Positions 23,781 to 33,989 of a stretch of 64,000 nt of DNA are shown one piece after another (within the stretch, counting starts at the first letter, position 1; every line of letters starts with the position of its first letter). Source of the stretch: Gigaspora rosea (Eukaryota > Glomeromycota > Glomeromycetes > Diversisporales > Gigasporaceae); assembly GCA_003550325.1 (NCBI GenBank), contig QKWP01000237.1, positions 213,033 through 277,032 of the forward strand. Reading direction: 5' to 3'. The notes under the pieces are model-generated. The model did no database searches, was not told the origin of the DNA, and saw nothing but the letters and a program-made list of their open reading frames with translations. A program made the translations under genes and the position numbers.

Positions 23781-23984
23781 TTGTCACCCCCGTGACTTTC
23801 ACGGGCAATAAGACCATTAAAGTAAAAGTAAAATTAGAGTTAGGGTTAGGGTCAAGATTATTAGGGTTAGGGTCAAGATTAATACAGAATTGCGAGAGGA
23901 TTAGAAGTGAAATAGGTATTATCTTAGTAAGTTTTTGAGTTATAAATAAACCCGTGACAAAAACTGTGTCGCGGGGGGCGACAA
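23781..23984. mobile_element. TIR element TTGTCACCCCCGTGAC
   Basis: TTGTCACCCCCGTGAC at the left is mirrored by GTCGCGGGGGGCGACAA at the right. The core holds two copies of TTAGGGTTAGGGTCAAGATT in direct repeat (23840-23880). About 204 bp, noncoding; target duplication unclear. Confidence 0.5.
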
Positions 23985-24090
23985 ATATATTCCTCCAAAA
24001 TTTTATATATAAAATTTTGTAAAAATATAAAAAAATTTAGATGTAACAAAAAAAAGTTTCTACCATTACCTTATAGTATGAATTCGGGTA

Positions 24091-24196
24091 TAGTAATTAT
24101 ACATATCTATAGAAGGACAAATATAGAAATCGGGATAACTATATAGTAATTATACATATCTATAGAAGGACAAATATAGAAATCGGGATAACTATA
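24091..24196. repeat. 53-bp direct tandem duplication
   Basis: A 53-bp unit beginning TAGTAATTATACATATCTAT occurs twice back to back (24091 and 24144), almost identical. It belongs to the dispersed repeat whose inverted relative is at about 12955-13110. Confidence 0.85.
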
Positions 24197-25935
24197 GTAA
24201 TAAGAAAAGATCCATATATGGTAACTACGAAGGGTGAGTATGGAGAAACAAATTAGGAAAGGGACGAAAGGACAAAATTAGTAACAAGGTGGGACAATAT
24301 AGGGATGATCGACAATATGATAGGCAGGGTAGAATAAGTATGCCGATATATCGTGACATTGGGCGCAGACATTTCACGATAGTAACAACGGCCACATAAC
24401 AGTATCTGAGGGATAACTCCTAAGCAGAGTTCTAATTGTTTACCACCCTGGCCTATTTCGGCACTACAATATCTGATGCTCTCCCAAATTGGGTGGTAAG
24501 AACTGACAAACAGTATGACAGATACAACATTCATTAGATATACAGCATCTGAAGTTTGTATAGTACATACAGCGTACAACGCTTATATAAGGTACAGTCT
24601 TTACCGGCATATGCCTGCAGCAAATGTGCTGTATTGCCGTGATATCTTTATTAGGGTAGTTACCCATCGAGATTAAATGTTAGTTCTTTCACAGCAAAAC
24701 TATGCTTAGGGCATATATATTTTATCTATCCGAGGATGATATTGCTGTGAAAGAACCTAATTAGTATATCGTAAACTCCAAAGAAGAATGATCAGGAGTT
24801 ACACTCCACGTGCAGTAACCCCTGCCCGATATTTTAGGTTGGGGATCGCAGGAACTTTATGCTAAAAAGTTATGTGACAGAAAAGCTACCGACCATAATC
24901 AAATATAAATAATTTCTTGCGCCACACTTCTCTTTTTCAATACCTGATACAACAAAGCATTATAACCGTCTCGTTTTTCTCAGCCCACCCTTACTACCAC
25001 ACACGGTAATCTCTTGATTTTGTCATTTCCTTATTTAATATTTAGCAAGCGAGAATCCATTGTTACGATGATGCCTGGCGTAATCTCATCTGCTAATGTT
25101 TTCGGAAGCATATTTTCGCTTCAGTTTAAATTATTCAGTTAAATTACTCAGTTTAAATTATTAAGTTCAAATTGCTCCAAATGTATTTTGCAAACTTAAA
25201 AGTCCTTTAATTTATAATAGAAAGAATGTCTGCCAGGTCAGTATGCATGTTGTGCATCGGAATGGAATATTAGTAGAATAGATGCAGATTTATGACTGTT
25301 ACGTCCAATATGAAAAATCGGTTATAAAATAAAGATCAATTGAGTCGTAACTAGTGACGTAAATAAATCTGCATCTACAATTAGTAAATACATGTAAGTT
25401 GTCGCATAGTATTTAGAGAACTCTTATGCTTAGCAAGGAGAATTTTAATTGGCAACGAGATGTATAACGATGCAAAAAATGTAAAGGAAGGTTTAAGTCG
25501 CGCTTCGAACGAATCACGTGTTGATATGATTGACCAGAATTACATCGGTGATCATAGCGTTGGGGGCATTAATAAGATCGGATATGGTAGATATCGTGAT
25601 CGTTAATCACCGGAACAATGAAGTTAAATAAATTGCAGGATACGATAGTAAAAGAGAGTAAAACAATTGTAGCTGCGCGACGCAGTCGTGCTAAACCAGG
25701 AACGGATGATAAGATATATAAACGCAAAATAACGTCTAGGGGCATTGTTTGAATAATACCAGGATTAAAATTAATTCGATCAAAATTTGAAATTACACTT
25801 TTGGGAATTATTTCGCATTTATACGGTAAGTCTAATTAATAACTCCAATATAGGTAGTTATATTTTCACTTACAGCTGATTGTGTGATATTTTTCGGTAA
25901 AAAGTTTTCGGTCAGTATAAGATTATACCGAAACG
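24197..25935. other. Intergenic with repeat fragments
   Basis: No gene recognised. It contains a short inverted repeat TTAGTTCTTTCACAGCA / TGCTGTGAAAGAACCTAA (24680-24760). At 25670-25704 there is a GC-rich motif that recurs in inverted orientation at 37988-38023. Confidence 0.4.
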
Positions 25936-26183
25936 ATATGGGGTCTTTCTTGCCTTGAAAATGACCTTACGGGACTATGTAGATCCTATGGATAAAAATT
26001 AAAATTTCTAGCCATCCAGTAATCCAACTCAAATAAACTTTTTTTATTTTGTAGCTTAGTAGTTTTACAAAATAAAAAAAAAAGTTTATTTAAATAGGAT
26101 TACTGGGTGGATAAAAACTTTAATTTTTATCCATAAGATCTACATAGTCCCGTAAGGTCATTTTCAAGGCAAAGACCCCATAT
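25936..26183. mobile_element. About 248-bp inverted-repeat (foldback) element
   Basis: ATATGGGGTCTTT...GCCTTGAAAATGACCTTACG at the left is mirrored by CGTAAGGTCATTTTCAAGGC...AAAGACCCCATAT at the right. The arms are about 115 bp, with an AT-rich centre and a 3-nt length difference. Noncoding. Flanking duplication not determined. Confidence 0.7.
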
Positions 26184-27014
26184 ACTAACCGAAAATTATA
26201 TTATCAAAAATACATTTTTATTACCGAAAATTTTCTGTAATATCAATAATTATAATTAACAGGGTGAAACCTAGTTGTGAAATCGTGAAATTTACTATCA
26301 TCATCGCATTAGTGAAATCCGCTTTTATTATGATAAATAACATAATAAAATAATAAAATGCGGCTTTCACCCTACCCTAACCCGATCTACAAGGCATATT
26401 TCACTACAGTACCTCGCTTTACCGAAATTGGCCGATCACGTGGCACATTAATTTTCAAATCAGGTGCTAATGATCAATGTTATTGCGGCATCATCCAATC
26501 AATCAATTATTTGCTTTGATAACTATGAACGTGATGTCGATTGTTAGTGAACTTTGAGGTGGCAGCTCTGGCAAGCTCATAAATATCGGATATACAATTC
26601 AACTTTATAAATAACCAGGTTTTAAATTATCTAGATATTAGAATTTCCTCAATCGGGTAAATACCGATAGAAGTTTATAAAAAAATCTTACCAAGGTAAT
26701 TGTACTTTTTCAACTTTTTCATCTACTTACAACTCATACTTTACATACATAGCTGTTATGCGCTTACTTCCTGTCTTTGGCATATATCGTTTACTTTCCT
26801 GAATTAAATCGGCACTTCCTACGTCATGGTTTTCCGGACCGATAGTAACGCCGGCAAAGTTTCTTGTGTTACAATGCTTAATTTTACCAATTAAAAACTT
26901 TTGTGATTAGCCAATCAAAAAATTTTTTGCTGCATGATGTAAATCTTAATAAAAAAATTAGTTAAATGAGAATTATGAACTGTACAACGCTTGACAACTT
27001 GACAAATTTTAAAT
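26184..27014. other. Intergenic, upstream of the F-box/LRR gene
   Basis: No gene or delimited repeat recognised. Confidence 0.3.
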
Positions 27015-27020
27015 TATATA
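27015..27020 (+). promoter_or_regulatory. Possible TATA box of the F-box/LRR gene
   Basis: TATATA in AAATTATATACCGG, about 40 bp before the ATG at 27057 and followed by a T-run. The position suits a TATA box with a very short leader. Confidence 0.35.
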
Positions 27021-27056
27021 CCGGACAGTCTTTTTTTTTTAATATTTACACTTAAA

Positions 27057-28823
27057 ATGAAAACATTACCAAATGAATGCCTTTTAGGAATTTTTAATAA
27101 CCTCCAAACATATAATGGAAACTTATATTATAGAAGCTTATTTTCGTGCCTTCTTGTAAATCGTAAATGGTGTAGAATTATTATACCAATATTATGGAGC
27201 AAACCAACTTTACGTAACAATAAGTTTATAAGAACATGCCTTCTATTACTAAATTTTGAAGAGCAAGCTCTATTAATTCCTTTTAATATAACCCTTCCAA
27301 ATAATTCAACTCCATTATTTAAATATACAAGTTATATAAGTCATCTTAATTGTCGTTCGAATGATCTGGGACTTGGAATCAAGTATTGGCTTGAAAACGA
27401 ATTTCATTTTACTTTTGAAGCTTTTCCTCTTATAAGTGTTATTAAATATTCTTTAATTAAAATGTTTCTACGAACAAGTGAGAGGCTTAAATATTTAACA
27501 TACTCAGAAATACTTTATAATAAAATGATGATTATAGAACATATTAGTAATAGTACTCTTACTTATTTAAGTCTTCAATATAATTGTCTTAATTCTGAGG
27601 ATGGGAATGCAATAGCAAATGCACTACGCATAAACCCTTCTCTAACTTCTTTAAATCTTAAACATAATCAAATCGGTTCAGAGGGTGGAAAAGCAATAGC
27701 GGAGGCACTTTATATAAACACAACTCTAACTTCTTTAGACCTTGGTCATAACAAACTCTGTTTTGAAGGTGTGAAAGCAATAGCAGAAGCTCTTCGTATA
27801 AATTCTTCTCTGACATCTTTAAATCTTGAACATAATAATCCGAGTTCCGAGGGTGGGAAAGTAATAGCAGAAACTCTTCGTTTGAAATCTTCTCTGATTT
27901 CTTTAAATCTTAAAGGTAATGAAATCGGCTTTGAAGGTGCGAAAGCAATTGCTAAGGCCCTTTATGTAAATACTACTCTAACTTCTTTAAATATTGGATA
28001 TTGCCATCTTGGTTCTGAGAGTGGAAAAATAATTGCAGAAGCACTTTGTAATAACACTACTCTGACTTCTTTAAATGTTAGTTGCAATAAATTCGGCTTC
28101 GAAGGTGGAAAAGCAATAGCAGAAGCACTTTGTATAAACACTACACTAATTTCTTTAAATATAAGCTCTAATCTACTCGGTTCTGCGAGTGGGAAAGCAA
28201 TAGTAAAGGAACTTTGTGTAAACACAGCAATAACATCTTTAAATATCAATAATAATAAGCTCGGTTCTGAGAGTGGGAAAGTCATAGCAGAAGCACTTTG
28301 TAAAAACACTACTTTAACTTTTTTAGATATTGGATCTAATCAACTAGGTTCAGAGAGTGGGAAAGCAATAGCAGAGGCACTTTATAAAAATACTACATTA
28401 ATTTCTTTAGATATTGGATATAATCAACTCGGTTCTGAGTGTGGGAAAATAATAGCAGAGACACTTTGTATAAACACCACATTAACATCTTTAAATATTG
28501 AACGTAATCAACTCGGTTCTGAGAGTGGGAAAGTAATAGCAGAGGCACTTTGTAAAAACACTACTTTAACTTCTTTAAATATTGGGTTTAATAAACTTGG
28601 TTCCGAGTGTGGAAAAACATTTGCAAAGGCGCTTTGTATAAATACTACTTTAACACATTTAAATATTGAATTTAATCTACTCGGTTCTGAGAGTGGCAAA
28701 GAAATAACAGAAGCACTTTATGTGAACACTACTTTAACGTCTTTAAGTATTAAATGTAATCAACTCGGTTTCAAGTGTGAACTTGCAATAGCTGAAGCAA
28801 TTCGTAGAACTTTTAACCAATAG
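27057..28823 (+). CDS. F-box protein with 15 leucine-rich (RNI-type) repeats
   Basis: A 588-residue single-exon ORF. Residues 3-50 (LPNECLLGIFNNL...CLLVNRKWCRIIIPILW) fit an F-box, the Skp1-binding motif of SCF ubiquitin ligases. From about residue 166 to the end come fifteen repeats of exactly 28 residues with consensus TLTSLNIxxNxLGSESGKAI, AEAL and about four more residues. These are ribonuclease-inhibitor/NLRC3-like LRRs that would form a curved solenoid. Repeats 1-5 mostly carry LNL and GSEGG; from repeat 6 onward LNI/LDI and GSESGK predominate, suggesting later internal amplification. The ORF is intact with one ATG. The likely role is a substrate receptor of an SCF ligase; the substrate is unknown. 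Confidence 0.85.
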   Translation: MKTLPNECLLGIFNNLQTYNGNLYYRSLFSCLLVNRKWCRIIIPILWSKPTLRNNKFIRTCLLLLNFEEQALLIPFNITLPNNSTPLFKYTSYISHLNCRSNDLGLGIKYWLENEFHFTFEAFPLISVIKYSLIKMFLRTSERLKYLTYSEILYNKMMIIEHISNSTLTYLSLQYNCLNSEDGNAIANALRINPSLTSLNLKHNQIGSEGGKAIAEALYINTTLTSLDLGHNKLCFEGVKAIAEALRINSSLTSLNLEHNNPSSEGGKVIAETLRLKSSLISLNLKGNEIGFEGAKAIAKALYVNTTLTSLNIGYCHLGSESGKIIAEALCNNTTLTSLNVSCNKFGFEGGKAIAEALCINTTLISLNISSNLLGSASGKAIVKELCVNTAITSLNINNNKLGSESGKVIAEALCKNTTLTFLDIGSNQLGSESGKAIAEALYKNTTLISLDIGYNQLGSECGKIIAETLCINTTLTSLNIERNQLGSESGKVIAEALCKNTTLTSLNIGFNKLGSECGKTFAKALCINTTLTHLNIEFNLLGSESGKEITEALYVNTTLTSLSIKCNQLGFKCELAIAEAIRRTFNQ

Positions 28824-31800
28824 GATATTTTGTATAAATATTAATCTCTCAAATCTTGAATGCTCTTTGCATAGACACTAACTTATTTTGACATTAAATT
28901 TTGAGAACAAGCTTCCAAATTATTATAAATTATTATTCAAAACTATTATTCGAACGCACGTGCTGTCATCTATTAACATTAATTTTACTGTATTAAATAT
29001 TATTATACTTTCAAATTTTCGTAAATTTATTATCACTAAGTAGACAAAATTAAAGAATAAAAATTAATAAAATGAATAAAAAATCATGTAAGATCTTTAT
29101 TCTAATTTCTTTGATGGCATTTGATAATTGACCATATTTTGATTAAATTATCAATAATTTATATTACAAGCTAGATCGAATCGATAATAATAAGAGATAG
29201 TCTCTAGAGTAATAAGTCTGATATCTAGATGCAGCGAAGATTGTCTTGGGCTATTGATGAATCAGTGAAACCAAAAAAATGAAGAAATAACTATCAATAT
29301 TGCCGTTTTATTGATAGCATCCCATTGTATTATATCCCTTGCTTTCTATGAAAATTTATGTGTCCACATTTTCAATATCCATGATCAAAGCTAATAAAAT
29401 TAATATAATTATTGTGCAGTTTTTAACCACAAAACAAATATCATATATTTCTATATATTTGGTATGTTGATGTAAAAAATATTATGTAAGTTACAGTAGT
29501 AATGACAGAAATTATTTCTTTCAAAGAAAAGACCAATTAACCTATTTTGAATAATGATAAAACCATAAGTTACCCGTATTTTAAAATGGTTGGATATAAA
29601 ATTTTTTCTAAAACGATAAAAATCTTCACACAAATTTTTAAAATGCAATAACTTTCAAAGTATTAAACATTTTGCATAGTTTAATAATGCTGAATATTTC
29701 AAAATGTTGGTGCTTTATGTGGAGTACAATCTACCGTTATAGCGATACGGGTTGACCCTGACTCTATCGATCGGGTCCACCCGATAATCTTTTTAACAAA
29801 ATAAAATTTGTTACAAACTGAATTTTTAGGTTATCATAACGTATAATTTATATTCCAACCAGCCAACCCGGATTTTTATTTAAAAATTCAAAATTATTTA
29901 ATTAAAAAATATGAGCATTAAAATTATAACCCGGAAACCCACCAAAATATTTTATATGATAAAAATTTTAAAATAAACCGACAACTCGGAATGTATGCTA
30001 GAATGACTTTCCATTATTTATTCTCTAGTGAATCATGATTAGAGCCATTAGATACTCTGCCATCATTATTTAATCGTGTTGTTAGTCGAAGTACCCTATT
30101 TAGTAACACATTTAGACAATTTCTTATTTTCGACATGATATTATTTTTGTCGAAATGTCAAAATCCTAAATTTAATTAAATGTCTAAATAGATGACTAAA
30201 TATAGACATTACACAAGTATGACTAAATGTCTAAGGCCATGCTATGTTGTTTTTCGTTTTGCATTACATAGAATTTAAAACATGAGTCGGTCGGTTGAAT
30301 TTTTTTTGTTTAATTTACTAGAATAAATTCACATCTAAGGTTAATTTTTCATTTTGCACAGCAAGGAATCAAAAAATTAGGTCGGCAGCCATATTTTTTC
30401 CGTCAGTCCTATAGGACAATTACGGGCAATTAAGGTCTCCATTAAATGTCAAAAATCGAACAATTGACACAATTGGGATCTAAAAAAAAAATATTTTTGC
30501 TAAATAGACAAATTTGCCTACATTAAAACTAATACATTCAAATATTCATGTATAACTTACACATAGCATTTAACGCTAGGAATTTTTGCACTCACTACGT
30601 AAAACACGTACCAGTACAAATTTGGAGGGATGGCTCCGTTCAACTTTTTGGTGCGCTATTTTAGAAGATATTATGGTTATCTCTTTTTTATGATATAGCT
30701 GAAGATGGTAATTTTCATTTATGTACGGTTTAATAATCTATGCTTTAGTATTAGATGATGCGCTTTAGTGTACTTTGTGGTTATTGATATGTTTTCTGCG
30801 TCATTTCACAATTTAGGTCGATTTCAAATTGATCTAGTCATTCTTAAATTTTGAACCGACGCAAATTATTTCTCAATCGGTGAAAAATTAAAAAGATAAA
30901 ATTATATGACCAAATGATAAAAATTATACGACCATTAATAATATTACCTATTTTGTAAACGTTCATTTGCATAAATAAAATTTAATATAAAGAAATTAAA
31001 AAAAACCATAAATTTGCATAATTACAGTTATACTAAACAAACTGCTTTATAAATTTAAATAAAAAAATACATAATCAATAAAAAAAAAAAAATACAACAG
31101 TAAAAAATTCGACTGATTAAAAATTTTACATTACCACGTAGAACGCACTCACATCGTCTTGTACATAGCAAATTACTTCTTTTGAGCCACTTTTTCTTGC
31201 AAAGTGTAATGTCAGTTTTCACTTGAATTAACATCCGAATTGACAATTTCAATAATTTCCAGGCTAATTTGCTTTAAAAACACTCTATTCATGAATGTAT
31301 TCATGAATGTCGTTATCAACTATGTTAAAACTTTATTATCATTAAAAAAAAAGGCACAAGCATAGTAAAAAAACAAAAGATCTTTCATCAGGTTTTTGTT
31401 TTGACTATTTTGTCTTACTAGCATGCTTCGTTATTTGGTGCAAATACAAATTTAATAAAATAAGCTTGTGTCCCTAGGTTATTTTCGGTTGGCTTAATTG
31501 TTGAATATAAAGAGTTTTAAAATTATGAGTCATCCAATATTTAAAAAATGAGTTATGTGATTCGCTTGGATTTTTAAGTGCATTAAAACATTAATTACAT
31601 TTATTTCGACTCAATAAAGAACCTTTATTTATCCATTGACGAATAAACGTTTCTAATATTCTATCAATTCGAGAGCTTAATTTTTTTATATGAATTAATA
31701 TAATTAATATGACAAATTAATATGACATAAGTAATATGCAATCTATTTGTAGTATAAAAAAATTTGAATTAAAATTGACCCAAGTTATTCCTGAATCGGT

Positions 31801-32188
31801 GAAAATTTACGAATGGCGTAATCAATTCAAAATCAACTTAAATTGCATGTTGCCGTGTAAATTTTTTTGATGGGAAAATTACGGGACAATTCGCATACCA
31901 GGAACGTAAGTGTATGGTTTTACTGGGAAGGCAAAATCTTAAATCTGATTGGTGTACATTTTTTCTTATGATCATTACCTGTTTTATGTAACATAAAATT
32001 TCTAATTTTAGAAGGAGGTTAAAGCGAAATGAAATTTAGTTAGGAGGTTTATATATTTATATCAAGAATGCGGCGGTTTATGCAGCATGTAGATCATGTA
32101 ATAACTTCCACTCTAACTCAGTCCAACAATTTCATGTATAAAAACTTATCGTAAATTGGTCATAAGATGCAAAAATTCGTTCTTCCTT
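28824..32188. other. Long intergenic region with repeat fragments
   Basis: No gene recognised in about 3.4 kb. Within it, 30231-30490 is a rearranged relative of the TAA-flanked MITE at 1107-1530. At about 30607-30660 a motif around GGGATGGCTCCGTTCAACTT also occurs at about 34070 and, partly, about 34180. The rest is AT-rich with poly-A/T blocks. Confidence 0.45.
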
Positions 32189-32245
32189 AGTAAATGATTG
32201 GCTTACATGTGCCGCGCAGCGGCACATGTAAGCCAATCATTTACT
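32189..32245. repeat. Perfect 27-bp hairpin with 3-nt loop
   Basis: Left arm 32189-32215 (AGTAAATGATTGGCTTACAT plus GTGCCGC), loop GCA, right arm 32219-32245: a perfect palindrome with a GC-rich tip. It lies about 64 bp beyond the LINE target duplication, so it is probably outside the LINE. Possible roles are a transposon remnant, a structured RNA or an extrusion-prone site; none can be decided here. Confidence 0.9.
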
Positions 32246-32308
32246 TTATTGAAGTGATAATCTGATGTCATTTGTAATACTTCATTATTATGATCAATGG
32301 CTTGGCAT

Positions 32309-33977
32309 TTTTTTTTACCTTAATATATAAGGTGCGCTTATGGCGCTTTATTTAGTATGTACATAAAAATTTACAAATTTATAATTATCTAAGAAATTTT
32401 AAGGCCGATATAAGGCCTTTATTTACTGCATGAGGGATCTGTTTAAGAACGTTAAGTTCTCTGTTTAATTTATGTGTGACTAAAGTCGTAATGTTAAAAT
32501 TGTTGATTATATTATTGCCCCATTTAGAAGAGGTATATAAGCACCAGATTTCATAAACTATATTAATGTTTAACCATTTAACTGCTCTTTTAACACTTAT
32601 TGGGAGAATTTGTGTAGGAAAAATAATATCATTAATAGTGGTAGGTATCGATATATTTGAGGTATTACTTAACATGTAATAGCCCATATTCCAAACCTGT
32701 TGACTGATGGGACACTCCAGAATAAAGTGATGAATAGTCTGGAGTTCCCCTTCACACCATATACAATTACCACTTTCTGTTGAGATCATTTTTCTCAAAC
32801 AATAACCTAAAGGAAGTGCTCTATGAAGAAGTCGCCATAGTATATCTACCTTTTTGTTAGATATCCAATTACAATGAAGTGGAGTTGTTGAGCTCAGAAG
32901 TTCCTTAATCAAATTATTTTGTGTAATTGAAGTAGAAATTGATTTATTTCTAAGGAATTGAACTACTTTCTTAATTGAATATGTATTGCCTTGTTTATGT
33001 GCTAGTGCTATGGATTCAGGAACCCAGGGCCATGATTCTTTATTTTTACCAATTGTTCCTTCTACCTTTTTCCAGGCTTTGACAAATGGCTTCCATCTAG
33101 ATGGCCATGATTTGGTACTTATTGGATTGGATGATAGGGCTATAGATATTGAAATTCCTCTACTATTAAAGATCTGTTGTTCTATTATATTTCGTTCTAT
33201 TTTTGCCCATAAAAAATTTCCAGTTAAAAGTTTAATCCATATATTAACTTTACGAGCTATTAAGATGTCTGAGAGTACAGGAGCTTGTAAGCCAAAGATG
33301 GAGTATGATTGCTGAAATATAGAATATTGTGGTAATATATTTGTATCACATTTAATACTTTTCATTATGATTTTATTAAGCTCTACAATTTGCTTACTAG
33401 AAGGAGGCAAAAGAGTAGCCATGTACCAGATACGTGATATAATTAATGTATTAACAATAAGGATGCGGCCTTTGAGAGATAAATTACGGCTATTTATGCT
33501 GTCTGCAATTTGCTTTAATCTCTGAATAGTATTAGACCAAAGAGAATTTGGAGCATATCCTTTGTTATTTACAGTGTACCCAAGTATTGTAACTGTTTCA
33601 TTTTGCTTAAGAATTTTAAAGTTTTCCATGCCAGAAAGTTGTGTATTTTTTGCTTTTTCTGTAAGTGGAGCAAGAATAGATTTATTTTTATTTACTTTTG
33701 CATTTGAGGCTTTTTCATATAAAGCTAGAATTTCATTAAAAGTAGTCCAATCTATATTTGATCCTATCCCTATAGTAAGATCATCAGCATAAGCTGCTGC
33801 TCTAAATGAATTATTTTGTATAGTAATGCCCTGGATTTTATTGGTAAGTTTCTGTAAAAAAGGTTCAAATGCTAAAACATACAGCAAAGGTGAAAGAGTA
33901 TCTCCTTGACATACACCTCTATTCATATCAAAAGGTTCTGAGAGCATTCCATTATCTATAATATGTGCATGTTGTTT
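32309..33977 (-). mobile_element. 5'-truncated LINE insertion with 12-bp target duplication
   Basis: On the minus strand the element runs from 33977 to an A-rich tail at 32309-32317. It is bounded by ATGGCTTGCCAT (33978-33989) and ATGGCTTGGCAT (32297-32308, plus-strand reading), 11 of 12 matching, as expected for target-primed insertion. Only the C-terminal half of the reverse transcriptase and a zinc-knuckle region remain. The endonuclease and the upstream RT motifs are missing, the usual 5' truncation. Confidence 0.8.
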
Positions 33978-33989
33978 ATGGCTTGCCAT
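32385..33989 (-). pseudogene. C-terminal LINE reverse transcriptase fragment with zf-RVT-like domain
   Basis: A 534-codon open frame. GVCQGDTLSPLLYVLAFEPF (residues 25-44) and AAAYADDLTIGI (64-75, catalytic YADD) are non-LTR reverse transcriptase motifs. ILGYTVNNKG is the post-catalytic block. The C-terminus has the zf-RVT-like pattern CIWCEG...HHFILECP (C-x2-C...H...C), after KKVDILWRLLHRALPLGYCL. The frame is open throughout, but the N-terminal endonuclease and RT blocks are absent. A TAA stop directly precedes the ATG, and that ATG with its first codons lies in the target duplication, so the start is accidental. Not expected to retrotranspose. In-frame length suggests a fairly young insertion. 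Confidence 0.85.

Noticed and set aside
24253..24667. Overlapping minus ORFs of 108 and 67 codons
   Set aside because: They lie in a dispersed repeat and their codons show no coding bias or recognisable motif.
27962..28699. Minus-strand ORFs (115 and 63 codons) opposite the F-box/LRR gene
   Set aside because: They follow the 84-bp repeat period of the plus-strand LRRs and have no independent signal; shadows of the real gene.
32986..33792. Plus-strand ORFs opposite the LINE reverse transcriptase
   Set aside because: The minus frame carries the RT motifs; these are antisense shadows.
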